Below, in pieces: positions 56,889-64,000 of a DNA stretch of 64,000 bases. How positions within the stretch are numbered: the stretch's first letter is position 1; every line of letters starts with the position of its first letter. Both the position numbers and the translations under genes were made by a program. The notes beneath the pieces were generated by a model. The model worked only from the letters and a program-made list of their open reading frames with translations, had not been told where the DNA came from and ran no database searches. This stretch comes from Microbulbifer sediminum (GTDB lineage: Bacteria; Pseudomonadota; Gammaproteobacteria; Pseudomonadales; Cellvibrionaceae): the NCBI RefSeq assembly GCF_021729035.1, contig NZ_JAJSAP010000003.1:434001-498000 (forward strand), read 5' to 3'.

Positions 56889-57653
56889 CTATTCACGCAC
56901 AATAAAACTCACCCGGTCTACACCGGTGTTGCCGCTGCGATCGTCGAAGGCGTAGACCAGGACCTGGTAAACGCCGGGTTCCTCAGGGGACAGTGAGGCA
57001 ACAAATGTATTCGCGGTATCGGCCATGGCCAGCGGGATGGTGCGCCAGGGCTTTCCGTCTTTTTTTACCAGGGCCGCCACTTCCATTTTACTGCCGTCCC
57101 AGAGTCCGCCATCGCTGATCGGGCAGCCGCACATCATCACCACGTTGGCGCGAATCTCGAATGGGGCATCGGCCATGGTGGTATAGCGATGTGTCTGCGG
57201 ACTCAGGATATCCACCACCATGCCGGGAATCTCGACCACCAGGCCATCGCCATCAATCGCCTTGCCAGGCAGCAGCCATGTCTGGGTCGTGGCAAGCACC
57301 CGCGCCTGCTTCTTGATGTAGGGCGCCAGCACCTCGACGGTAACGAAAACCGGCTCCTCTATATCCAGTTCGGTACGGAAAGCCGCCGCTCCGTCGGCAA
57401 TTTCCTGGTAGCGCGAATGCGGCTGTTTCATGATGACATCGGTATTACCGGTGCTGCCGCTGGTCAGGCCCTCGGCCAGGATGGTACCGCTCTCGGCATC
57501 GCGTATACGCACGGAAGCACCACCAATCGAGGTGCCGATAAACTTGGCATCCCTGGCCTTGGCGCGTACGACAATTTCCGTGGGCTCTGCAGTCGCGAGA
57601 GCGGGGGTAAGTAGCAGGGAGAGAAGCCCCCAGGCAATGATCCTGTTAAGCAT
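56889..57653 (-). CDS. Exported protein of unknown function
   Basis: 254-residue protein with signal peptide (IAWGLLSLLLTPALATA), then beta-rich regions (EIVVRAKARDAKFIG, SVRIRDAESGTILAEG) that look like immunoglobulin-like domains, a Cys-Gly-Cys motif in VVMMCGCPISDGGLWD and an end resembling a carbohydrate/adhesion-type beta-fold (PGVYQVLVYAFDDRSGNTG). I do not recognise the family. The CGC motif could bind a metal or be redox-active. Transcribed toward ectD. Confidence 0.65.
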   Translation of the reverse strand: MLNRIIAWGLLSLLLTPALATAEPTEIVVRAKARDAKFIGTSIGGASVRIRDAESGTILAEGLTSGSTGNTDVIMKQPHSRYQEIADGAAAFRTELDIEEPVFVTVEVLAPYIKKQARVLATTQTWLLPGKAIDGDGLVVEIPGMVVDILSPQTHRYTTMADAPFEIRANVVMMCGCPISDGGLWDGSKMEVAALVKKDGKPWRTIPLAMADTANTFVASLSPEEPGVYQVLVYAFDDRSGNTGVDRVSFIVRE

Positions 57654-57703
57654 AAATGGTACCTGTGCAGCGTTGAATGATCAGGGAAACTGGATGCTGG
57701 CAT

Positions 57704-58285
57704 TCAGCCCCCGGTGTTACTGTTCACGGAATCCAGATGCCGGTCCGGCACCAACCATAGCAGCGCAGTCAGCACGTAGAGTGACAGCGCCAGCCATTCC
57801 CAGATAAATGCCAGGGGAATTGCCAGGCCGTAGAGCAGCAGCGTAAAACGGCCCTTCCACTTCTGGCGCACCACGTTGTGCCGCGCTTCCGGAGCAAGGG
57901 AGGCGACGATCAATCGCCGCAATATCCAGTAGGCGATTGCCGACATCAGCAACACCGCGCCGTAGAGTGCCGCCGGCCCACGGGCGAAGCTGTTTTCCCC
58001 CATCCAGCCTGTGGCGAAGGGTATCAGGGACAGCCAGAACAGCAGGTACAGGTTGGCCCACAGAATCGGCCTGTTGACGCTGTCTGCAGCCTGCAGCAGG
58101 TGGTGGTGGTTGCTCCAGTAAATACCCAGGTACACAAAGCTCAGGACATAGGTCAGGAACACCGGAATCACCGACACCAGCGCGTCGATGGTGTGCCCAT
58201 GGGGAACATCCATGTTCAACACCATGATGGTGATGATAATTGCGATGACGCCATCGCTGAATGTTTCCAACCGATATTTTTTCAC
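57704..58285 (-). CDS. TMEM175-like potassium channel family (DUF1211)
   Basis: 193-residue membrane protein with the channel signature at its N-terminus: RLETFSDGVIAIIITIMVL (RxxxFSDGV), then about five more hydrophobic segments and SNHHHLLQAADSVNRPILW, a family block. Bacterial TMEM175 proteins conduct potassium ions as tetramers. The start is GTG at 58285. Located 50 bases after the unknown exported gene, same strand. Confidence 0.87.
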   Translation of the reverse strand: MKKYRLETFSDGVIAIIITIMVLNMDVPHGHTIDALVSVIPVFLTYVLSFVYLGIYWSNHHHLLQAADSVNRPILWANLYLLFWLSLIPFATGWMGENSFARGPAALYGAVLLMSAIAYWILRRLIVASLAPEARHNVVRQKWKGRFTLLLYGLAIPLAFIWEWLALSLYVLTALLWLVPDRHLDSVNSNTGG

Positions 58286-58394
58286 CCGCTATGCACCTGT
58301 CTTTCCCTGTGCCGACTGTTGCCGTAACCCCTACTATACGCTGACGCACACCGCAGTCCGCGAAGCGCTCAGCTGGCGGCAAACGAAAATGGGC

Positions 58395-59543
58395 TCACTC
58401 CAGCGGCTCGAGCCGGAACAACCCACCGTCAGGCAGGTCGTTCAGCAGGTAAATATAGCCATCCCGGCCCTGGCGCACGTCGCGGATGCGGCCGAGCTGC
58501 CCCTCGAGCAGGGTTTCGGTGCCCTTTACCTCACCACCTTCGATAATGATGCGCAACAGTTTTTCACTGCCGAGGCCGCCCGCCAGCAGGTTACCGCGCC
58601 ATCCGGGGAACCTGTCGCTGTCTACAGCAGCCAGGCCTGAAGGCGCGAAGCGCCCGCTGTAGATGTGTCGTGCCTCACGCATGCCGGGCACGCTGGTTTC
58701 GCCGATCGGTTCGCTGGAGCTGTACTCCTTGCTCTGCGTTGCTTTGGGCCAACCGTAATTCACCCCGGGCTCAATCAGGTTCAGCTCATCACCGGTGCGG
58801 GCGGCGTGCTCACTGGCCCAGATACGGCCTTCGGCGTCGACTGCCAGGCCCTGGATATTGCGGTTGCCGTAGCTGAAGATCTCACCAAGCCCCTTTTCTT
58901 TCCCGGCGAAGGGGTTGTCGGCCGGCGTAGCGCCGGTTTCAGTCAGGCGCAGCACACTGCCGGCATGGTCATTGATGTCCTGGGCGCGCAAGCGATCCAC
59001 GCCGCGATCACCGATGGTCATCATCAGGGTGCCGTCCCTGCGCCAGGCGAGGCGGGAGCCATAGTGCCGCCCCGGTGAAGAGAAGCGGTCCTGCACAAAG
59101 ATCTGCTCGAGGTCGGCCAGCGCGCCATCGGCCAGGCGCGCCCGCGCGAGGGCCGTGGCGGTGCCGCCATCACCGGCGCTGGCGTAGGTCAGGTAAATCC
59201 AGTCGTGCTCGCCGTCTCCGTATTGCGGATGCAGAACCACATCCAGCAGCCCGCCCTGGCCCACGGCAGAGACCTCCGGCACGCCGGTGAGGTATTCGGT
59301 CTCGCCATCACTCACCAGTGCCAGCCGGCCGCCGCGCTCGGTTACAAGGAAGCGCCCATCGGGCAATTGCGCAACACCCCAGGGATGCTTGAAGCCTCCG
59401 GCCAGTTTCACGATGCGGAAGTCGTGCCGCTCCGATTGCACATTTTCCTCGACCACCTCGGTGGCGCTTACCGTCGTGGCAAAAACACCACTGAGGACAA
59501 TTGCGCGGCCCAGGCGCCACACTGAAGTCAGAAGGTTTGTCAT
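58395..59543 (-). CDS. Exported PQQ-type sugar dehydrogenase (GSDH family)
   Basis: 382-residue protein with a signal peptide, then a six-bladed propeller of the glucose/sorbosone dehydrogenase family. Blocks: GGFKHPWGVAQLPDGRFLVTERGGRL, GQGGLLDVVLHPQYG, SRLAWRRDGTLMMTIGDRG, SYGNRNIQGLAVD, EHAARTGDELNLIEPGVNYGWP. These match YliI/Asd-type soluble aldose dehydrogenases, which oxidise sugars in the periplasm with PQQ. No pqq synthesis genes are in the window. ATG at 59543 follows GAGGAC. Confidence 0.87.
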   Translation of the reverse strand: MTNLLTSVWRLGRAIVLSGVFATTVSATEVVEENVQSERHDFRIVKLAGGFKHPWGVAQLPDGRFLVTERGGRLALVSDGETEYLTGVPEVSAVGQGGLLDVVLHPQYGDGEHDWIYLTYASAGDGGTATALARARLADGALADLEQIFVQDRFSSPGRHYGSRLAWRRDGTLMMTIGDRGVDRLRAQDINDHAGSVLRLTETGATPADNPFAGKEKGLGEIFSYGNRNIQGLAVDAEGRIWASEHAARTGDELNLIEPGVNYGWPKATQSKEYSSSEPIGETSVPGMREARHIYSGRFAPSGLAAVDSDRFPGWRGNLLAGGLGSEKLLRIIIEGGEVKGTETLLEGQLGRIRDVRQGRDGYIYLLNDLPDGGLFRLEPLE

Positions 59544-59630
59544 GATGCAGTCCTCACCATCAGGAATTTCCGTTGCCCAGATGCTACTGCCCCGGCGATA
59601 GGAACTCAAAGCAGCGCGCAATCACGGGAT

Positions 59631-59658
59631 AAAAAAAGCCGGGCACTGCCCGGCTTTT
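59631..59658 (-). terminator. Terminator after the DUF885 gene
   Basis: An 11-bp stem AAAAGCCGGGC/GCCCGGCTTTT with a 3-base loop and seven Ts on the minus strand. Confidence 0.93.
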
Positions 59659-59680
59659 CTAGAGCATCGCACAAAGGCGT

Positions 59681-61597
59681 TCAGCCCTTTTTGGTCTCTT
59701 CGATCCAGCGGTTGACCCGATCTTCCAGCATCGGCAGGGGCAGTGCGCCGCCACCGAGTATGGTGTCATGGAAACCACGGATATCGAACTGGTCGCCGAG
59801 TTCCTTTTGCGCCTTTTCACGCAGCTCGAGGATTTTCAGCATGCCGATCTTGTAGGAGGTAGCCTGGCCCGGCAGGGTCAGGTAGCGACGCACTTCGGAA
59901 CGTACCGCACTCTCCGGGATCGCAGAATTTTCCAGGAAGTATTCCACCGCCTGGTCCTGGCTCCAGCCCTTGGCGTGCATGCCGGTATCCACCACCAGGC
60001 GAATGGCGCGCCACATTTCCGCGGTCAGGCGGCCGAAGTCCTTGTAGGGATCCTCGAACTGGCCCATTTCCTTCGACAGTTTTTCGGAGTACAGCGCCCA
60101 GCCCTCGATGTAAGGGGTGAAGTGCGCCTGGGTGCGGAACTGCGGGATACCCTCCAGCTCCTGGGCGATCGAAATCTGCATATGGTGGCCGGGGCTGCCC
60201 TCGTGATAGGTCACGGTTTCCATGTCAGTGGTGGACAGGGCACTCATGTCCGACATATGCACGTAGTAAACGCCCGGGCGGGAGCCATCCGGCGTACCGG
60301 ACTGGTAGTGCTGGGCACCACCGGGCACTTCGCGGAACGGCTCCACGCGCTTCACGACCAGGCCGGCCTTGGGCAGGATGCCGAAGTATTCCGGCAGCTT
60401 TTCCTCGATATCAGCGAGGAAGCCACGGGTCTCTTCCAGGTAACCCTCACGCCCCTCATCGGTGTTCGGGTAGTAGAACTGGTCGTCGGTACGGATAAAG
60501 GTGAAGAACTCCTGCAGCGTCCCGTCGAAGTTCACCTGCTCCTTGATGCCTTCCATCTCCTTGCGGATCCGGGCCACCTCGTCCAGGCCAATCTGGTGCA
60601 CCTCGTCAGCTGTCAGCGGCAGGGTGGTGTAGTAGGCCAGGCGATTGTTGTAGTAGGCCTCACCCTTGGGCAGGGCGGAAACGCCCCGCGGCTCCTCATC
60701 GGCATTTACGCGGTCTTCCTCCAGCCAGGCGATATAGGCATCGTAGGAAGGCTTGAACTCGCCCTTCAGCGCGGTTTCCACCTGCGCCAGCAGCTCCGCC
60801 GCTTTCTCATCGTCGATCTTGCCGGCTTCCTTCAGGCCGTCAACCTTCCCCTTGGCGTCCGCAAACAGGGGCGCGTCCTCCTCGCCGGCAAAGGGCTGGC
60901 CGGTGATGACATTGTTGGCGCGCTTGATCGCCAGGTCGTAGGCGAACTGCGGTGGGCGGATGCCCTTGTCTGCCGACAGCTGGGCACGCTCCAGCAGTTG
61001 CCCAAGGGCGCGGGAAACTCCGCCGATCCGGGCGATATAGGCTTCCATGTCCTCAACGGTATCCACCTTGTGCTGGTTGATCAGGAAGGTGGGCAGTGAG
61101 GCCTCGGGGCCGTAGAGTTCGCTGGCGAAATAGGCGTGGTGCCAGAAGGGCTTGTTGGCCTTGGCCTGCTCGTACTGGAAGATCCACAGGTCGTAGGATT
61201 CCTTGCCAGCGTTAGTCAGGCTGTCGTAGTCGAAGTTCTTTTTCAGCTCCTCGACGGTGTTGGCTTTCCACTCCAGCTCGCGCTCACTGGCGGCCAGGCT
61301 CATGTCGTCGATCTGGTCGTAGAGCTCCTTGCGACCCAGGTAGCTGAGCTGCATGGGGCTGAACTGCAGCTCCTCCTCAAAGCGCTCATCGAGCCACTTG
61401 GTCAGGCGCGCGGTTTCCGCCGCAGGGTCTGTTGCCTTGTCAGTGGCCGGGGCCGCAGCCTCGGACACCTGGGCGCCCTGCGCCTGTTGGTCGACATCAA
61501 CGGCCTGGTTCTGGTTGGGGTCTTCCCCCTGGCATCCACTGAGGATGGCCAGGGCCAGCAGGCTGGGGATAAGGGGGCTGTGCAGATTGCTTCGCAT
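59681..61597 (-). CDS. DUF885 lipoprotein, putative metallopeptidase
   Basis: 638-residue lipoprotein (lipobox LSGC after an N-terminal signal) followed by an Ala/Gln-rich linker and a long helical DUF885 domain. HEGSPGHHMQISIAQELEGIP resembles a zinc-binding HExxxH region, and FRTQAHFTPYIEGWALYSEK is a family block. DUF885 proteins are distant relatives of M3/M32-like carboxypeptidases, but activity here is unproven. ATG at 61597 is chosen over the longer frame to 61672 because it gives the lipoprotein signal and follows GAGGCAAAGAG. Confidence 0.85.
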   Translation of the reverse strand: MRSNLHSPLIPSLLALAILSGCQGEDPNQNQAVDVDQQAQGAQVSEAAAPATDKATDPAAETARLTKWLDERFEEELQFSPMQLSYLGRKELYDQIDDMSLAASERELEWKANTVEELKKNFDYDSLTNAGKESYDLWIFQYEQAKANKPFWHHAYFASELYGPEASLPTFLINQHKVDTVEDMEAYIARIGGVSRALGQLLERAQLSADKGIRPPQFAYDLAIKRANNVITGQPFAGEEDAPLFADAKGKVDGLKEAGKIDDEKAAELLAQVETALKGEFKPSYDAYIAWLEEDRVNADEEPRGVSALPKGEAYYNNRLAYYTTLPLTADEVHQIGLDEVARIRKEMEGIKEQVNFDGTLQEFFTFIRTDDQFYYPNTDEGREGYLEETRGFLADIEEKLPEYFGILPKAGLVVKRVEPFREVPGGAQHYQSGTPDGSRPGVYYVHMSDMSALSTTDMETVTYHEGSPGHHMQISIAQELEGIPQFRTQAHFTPYIEGWALYSEKLSKEMGQFEDPYKDFGRLTAEMWRAIRLVVDTGMHAKGWSQDQAVEYFLENSAIPESAVRSEVRRYLTLPGQATSYKIGMLKILELREKAQKELGDQFDIRGFHDTILGGGALPLPMLEDRVNRWIEETKKG

Positions 61598-61732
61598 CTC
61601 TTTGCCTCGGTTATTTTTTAAACAGAAAAACGCCAGATACTTTGCCACGCTTTGGCATCGCAGTCGACGCAATGTGGTTGGGGCTCGGCGAACACCCCGG
61701 TCTGTGCGACAGGAGAACAGTGGCAGCGGCCT

Positions 61733-62236
61733 TCAGTGCTCGCTCGACTCTGCCTCCCCGGCGATCGCCCGCCGCCGGCGCCAGCGCCGGTAGCGGGCAT
61801 GTACACCGCGGGTAAACATGGACGAATACTCTTCCAGGATATCCACCCCCAGCAGCACAAACAGGACCAGGCCGGCCAGGACCACGGCTGTACCGGGGGA
61901 ACCGAAACCAATCAGCGTGCCGACGGCGGCCTGGACCCAGATGGTGGCGGCGGAGGTTACCCCCACCACCACCCCATCGCGGGCCAGCATGACGCCGGCC
62001 CCGAGGAAACCGATCCCGGTGATGACCTGCCCCAGTACCCGCGCCCGGTCCGCCCCACCACCCAGTGATACGGCCAGCGCAGTAAAGGTGTATGTGCCCA
62101 GCACAATCAGGATCGAGGTACGGATACCCACGGGCTTGCCCCGCAGCTGACGCTCCAGGCCGATGGCACCGGCACACAGCATCGCGGTCAGGACGCCACC
62201 CCAACTCAACGGTGCGATTGCGAGCCACTCACTCAT
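61733..62236 (-). CDS. MgtC/SapB family membrane protein
   Basis: 167-residue inner-membrane protein. Four to five hydrophobic segments, with GAIGLERQLRGKPVGIRTS, GFLGAGVMLARDGVV, and TSAATIWVQAAVGTLIGFG, the MgtC blocks. It lacks the long C-terminal soluble domain of Salmonella MgtC, ending instead in an Arg-rich tail. Overlaps the MscS gene end by 8 bases; co-transcribed. Role may be in magnesium or phosphate homeostasis, unproven. Confidence 0.88.
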   Translation of the reverse strand: MSEWLAIAPLSWGGVLTAMLCAGAIGLERQLRGKPVGIRTSILIVLGTYTFTALAVSLGGGADRARVLGQVITGIGFLGAGVMLARDGVVVGVTSAATIWVQAAVGTLIGFGSPGTAVVLAGLVLFVLLGVDILEEYSSMFTRGVHARYRRWRRRRAIAGEAESSEH

Positions 62237-63071
62237 GCTCGATTTTCTCCAGTGGCTGCCTGGCCACCTGGTTGACGATATGCAACTCCCGCTGCGGGAA
62301 GGGGATGGTGAGCCCCTCGGCCTCCAGGGCGGGCTTCAGCTTCGCCATCAGCGACCAGTAGACGTCCCAGTACTCATCGGTGCGGGCCCAGGCGCGCATG
62401 TGCAGGTTGACGGAGCTGTCCGCGAGGGCACGCACCGCGAAGGCCGGTTCCGGCTCTGGCAGCAGGCGCTCCTCTTCCGCCACCAGCCGGCGCAGCACCT
62501 CGATGCCCTTGTCGATGCTGTCGCCGTAGGCAATGCTGGCGACAATCTCGATACGGCGGGTGGCGTTGCGGCTGAAGTTGGTCAGGGTCTGCCCCCAGAC
62601 GTTGCTGTTGGGAGCGGAGATGCTCAGGCCGTCCACCGTGTCCAGCTGGGTGGTAAACAGCCCCACTTCCTTCACCGTGCCCATGGTGTCGCCAAACTGG
62701 ATGAAGTCACCCACGCGGAAAGGCCGCAGGCCCAGCAGGATAAAGCCGGCGGCAATATTCTGCAGGGTGTCCTTCAGCGCCAGGCCCACCGCAATACCCG
62801 CGGCACCGAGCAGGGCCACCACGCTGGTGGTGTTGACCCCGAAACGACCCAGCACCATCAGCAGGCCGATAATGTACACCGTCCATACGGCAATATTGGC
62901 GAGCACCGGGATCAGGATTGCATCGAGCCGCCCGCTCAGCCGCTTGACACCGCGACGGGCGATACGCGCGGCGATGGCCGTCACGATCAGGATCAGGATG
63001 GCGGCGCCGATGTTCATCGCGAGCGCCATCAGCTGCGGCCAGTAGTCTTTTACCAGTTCGTTGAAATCCAT
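62229..63071 (-). CDS. Small-conductance mechanosensitive channel (MscS family)
   Basis: 280-residue channel protein. Three hydrophobic segments (about 15-40, 60-78, 90-115) followed by the pore helix block GAAGIAVGLALKDTLQNIAAGF and the beta-domain start LLGLRPFRVGDFIQFGDTMGTV, then the cytosolic vestibule. Opens under hypo-osmotic tension. Ribosome site GGGAGCC. Its stop overlaps the start of the MgtC-like gene. Confidence 0.93.
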   Translation of the reverse strand: MDFNELVKDYWPQLMALAMNIGAAILILIVTAIAARIARRGVKRLSGRLDAILIPVLANIAVWTVYIIGLLMVLGRFGVNTTSVVALLGAAGIAVGLALKDTLQNIAAGFILLGLRPFRVGDFIQFGDTMGTVKEVGLFTTQLDTVDGLSISAPNSNVWGQTLTNFSRNATRRIEIVASIAYGDSIDKGIEVLRRLVAEEERLLPEPEPAFAVRALADSSVNLHMRAWARTDEYWDVYWSLMAKLKPALEAEGLTIPFPQRELHIVNQVARQPLEKIEHE

Positions 63072-63161
63072 GGGGGCTCCCTTAGCAGGCTGACTCTGTT
63101 GTACGCAGCATACGGTAAATTGCCGGCCAACTGCACATTCCGCGGTATTACAACAGCGCTG

Positions 63162-63755
63162 TTACAACAGCCCCTTGCGGCGTGCTTCTTCCAGGCAGGG
63201 TTGGCGGCCGGGACAGTGCAGCAGGTGGTCGTTCACCATGCCCGTGGCCTGCATGTGGGCATACATGATGGTGGAGCCGACGAAGCTGAAGCCGGCTTTC
63301 TTCAGCGCCTTGCTCATGGCATCTGATTCCGGTGTGGTGGCGGGCACCTCCGCCAGGCTGTGGAATTCATTGGCGATCACGCGCCCGCCGGTAAATTGCC
63401 ACAGGAACTCCGCCAGTGTGGTGCCACGCTCGCGCAGCTCCAGGTAGGCCCGGGCATTCCTCACTGCGCCCTCCACCTTGCGCCGGTTACGGATAATCCC
63501 CGGGTCCTTTAGCAGCCGCTCGATTTTGTTATCGGTATAGCGGGCTATTTTATTTGCATTGAAGCCGTCAAAGGCATGCCGGTAATTCTCCCTCTTGTTC
63601 AGCACGGTGATCCAGGACAGGCCCGCCTGGGCCCCCTCGAGGATCAGGAACTCGAACAGTGTCTGGTCATCGAGGACCGGGCGCCCCCATTCTTCGTCGT
63701 GGTACTTCTGGTACAGCGGCGTGGACAGGCACCACTCGCAGCGTTTGTCTTGCAT
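63162..63755 (-). CDS. tag: DNA-3-methyladenine glycosylase I
   Basis: 197-residue base-excision enzyme that removes 3-methyladenine. RCEWC at the N-terminus and HCPGRQPC at the C-terminus supply the zinc ligands; YHDEEWGRPVLDDQTLFEFLILEGAQAGL and SFVGSTIMYAHMQATG are the Tag signatures. Ribosome site GAGGTAAG. The next feature upstream on the minus strand is a 29-codon frame. Confidence 0.95.
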   Translation of the reverse strand: MQDKRCEWCLSTPLYQKYHDEEWGRPVLDDQTLFEFLILEGAQAGLSWITVLNKRENYRHAFDGFNANKIARYTDNKIERLLKDPGIIRNRRKVEGAVRNARAYLELRERGTTLAEFLWQFTGGRVIANEFHSLAEVPATTPESDAMSKALKKAGFSFVGSTIMYAHMQATGMVNDHLLHCPGRQPCLEEARRKGLL

Positions 63756-63823
63756 GAGTTGCTTACCTCAAAAAGTGCCCCGCTGTGGGTCCGGTCCCGC
63801 AATATATCGCGAGCCCAATGTGA

Positions 63824-63913
63824 CTACTGCGCGCCGGTGAAGAAATAGTGCTGGATCAGTTGCAGCACCAGCAGCGTCATTACGAGGATGAAGACGATAT
63901 TATTGCGATTCAT
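63824..63913 (-). CDS. Possible 29-residue membrane miniprotein
   Basis: A short frame MNRNNIVFILVMTLLVLQLI... ending FFTGAQ, with one hydrophobic helix. It overlaps the end of the preceding frame by 14 bases and starts ATG without an obvious ribosome site other than the CAACAGGTAAGTT context (AGGTAAG). The single-helix design and the overlap support translation, but the size makes this uncertain. Confidence 0.45.
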   Translation of the reverse strand: MNRNNIVFILVMTLLVLQLIQHYFFTGAQ

Positions 63914-64000
63914 AACTTACCTGTTGTGGCAATTGCAGCAAGCCCTGCCCCACGAGCCAGTCCCGGCTTTCGGTCAGCATCTGCGCCAGCCCGGTACCGG
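63900..64000 (-). CDS. C-terminal end of an unidentified gene (cut by window edge)
   Basis: A minus-strand frame open to the window edge ends with TAA at 63900-63902. The visible tail reads GTGLAQMLTESRDWLVGQG... LPQQVSYESQ, with normal codon use for this genome (G/C at most third positions). I cannot assign a family from 32 residues. Confidence 0.4.
   Translation of the reverse strand, partial: GTGLAQMLTESRDWLVGQGLLQLPQQVSYESQ

Overview
The window is GC-rich, densely coding chromosomal DNA from a marine, polysaccharide-degrading gammaproteobacterium. Microbulbifer or a close Cellvibrionales relative is my best guess, inferred from gene content only. Supporting content: GH3 lipoprotein exo-glucanases, FucP/GluP sugar symporters, a large TonB-dependent receptor of the Xanthomonas/Caulobacter type with halogenase, SapC and cupin partners, a yrfG-hslR-hslO-pckA block, glnA with ntrBC, and ectoine hydroxylase. 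I saw no tRNA, rRNA, CRISPR array, transposase or prophage gene.

Region 1 (1-9647) is a beta-glucan/glucose module on the minus strand: a sugar symporter, glucokinase and two GH3 lipoproteins (the second cut by the window edge). A divergent LytS/LytTR-type two-component pair (6080-8121) lies between it and a second symporter. Region 2 (9956-17971, minus) is the most unusual part: a 988-residue TonB-dependent receptor, then a terminator, then an operon of two different flavin-dependent halogenase homologues, a SapC-family protein and a JmjC/cupin-8 oxygenase. A likely reading is outer-membrane capture of an oligosaccharide, periplasmic trimming by the GH3 enzymes, symport and phosphorylation; the chemistry of the halogenase/SapC/cupin block is unknown.

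Region 3 (18384-28695) holds housekeeping and poorly known genes: DUF1810, a PAS-LuxR regulator behind a CRP-like site and a 16-bp triple repeat, a DJ-1 protein, a nitrilase, DUF2237, DUF2939, an M48 protease with a YjgN-type membrane protein, a small outer-membrane barrel, an orphan HicB, cysQ and cysK. Region 4 (28838-38354, plus) has a lysoplasmalogenase-like protein, the yrfG-hslR-hslO-pckA block with a Deg-like protease and a DUF4124 gene inserted in it, twin membrane-anchored M15 peptidases and an AI-2E-family transporter.

Region 5 (38432-50733) carries a bestrophin-like protein, an SGNH esterase, a periplasmic peroxiredoxin, a DUF2784 protein, an acetyltransferase, then ntrC, ntrB, a DUF4124 gene and glnA, all on the minus strand except the peroxiredoxin. 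There is a clear sigma-54 promoter and NtrC sites at glnA and a perfect NtrC palindrome before ntrB. thiI and typA follow on the plus strand. Region 6 (50822-64000) has a divergent macro-domain protein, a diguanylate cyclase, two paralogous outer-membrane proteins, a VIT1/CCC1-type transporter, a solitary ectoine hydroxylase, a TMEM175-like channel, a sugar dehydrogenase, a DUF885 lipoprotein, MgtC and MscS family proteins, tag, and the end of an unidentified gene.
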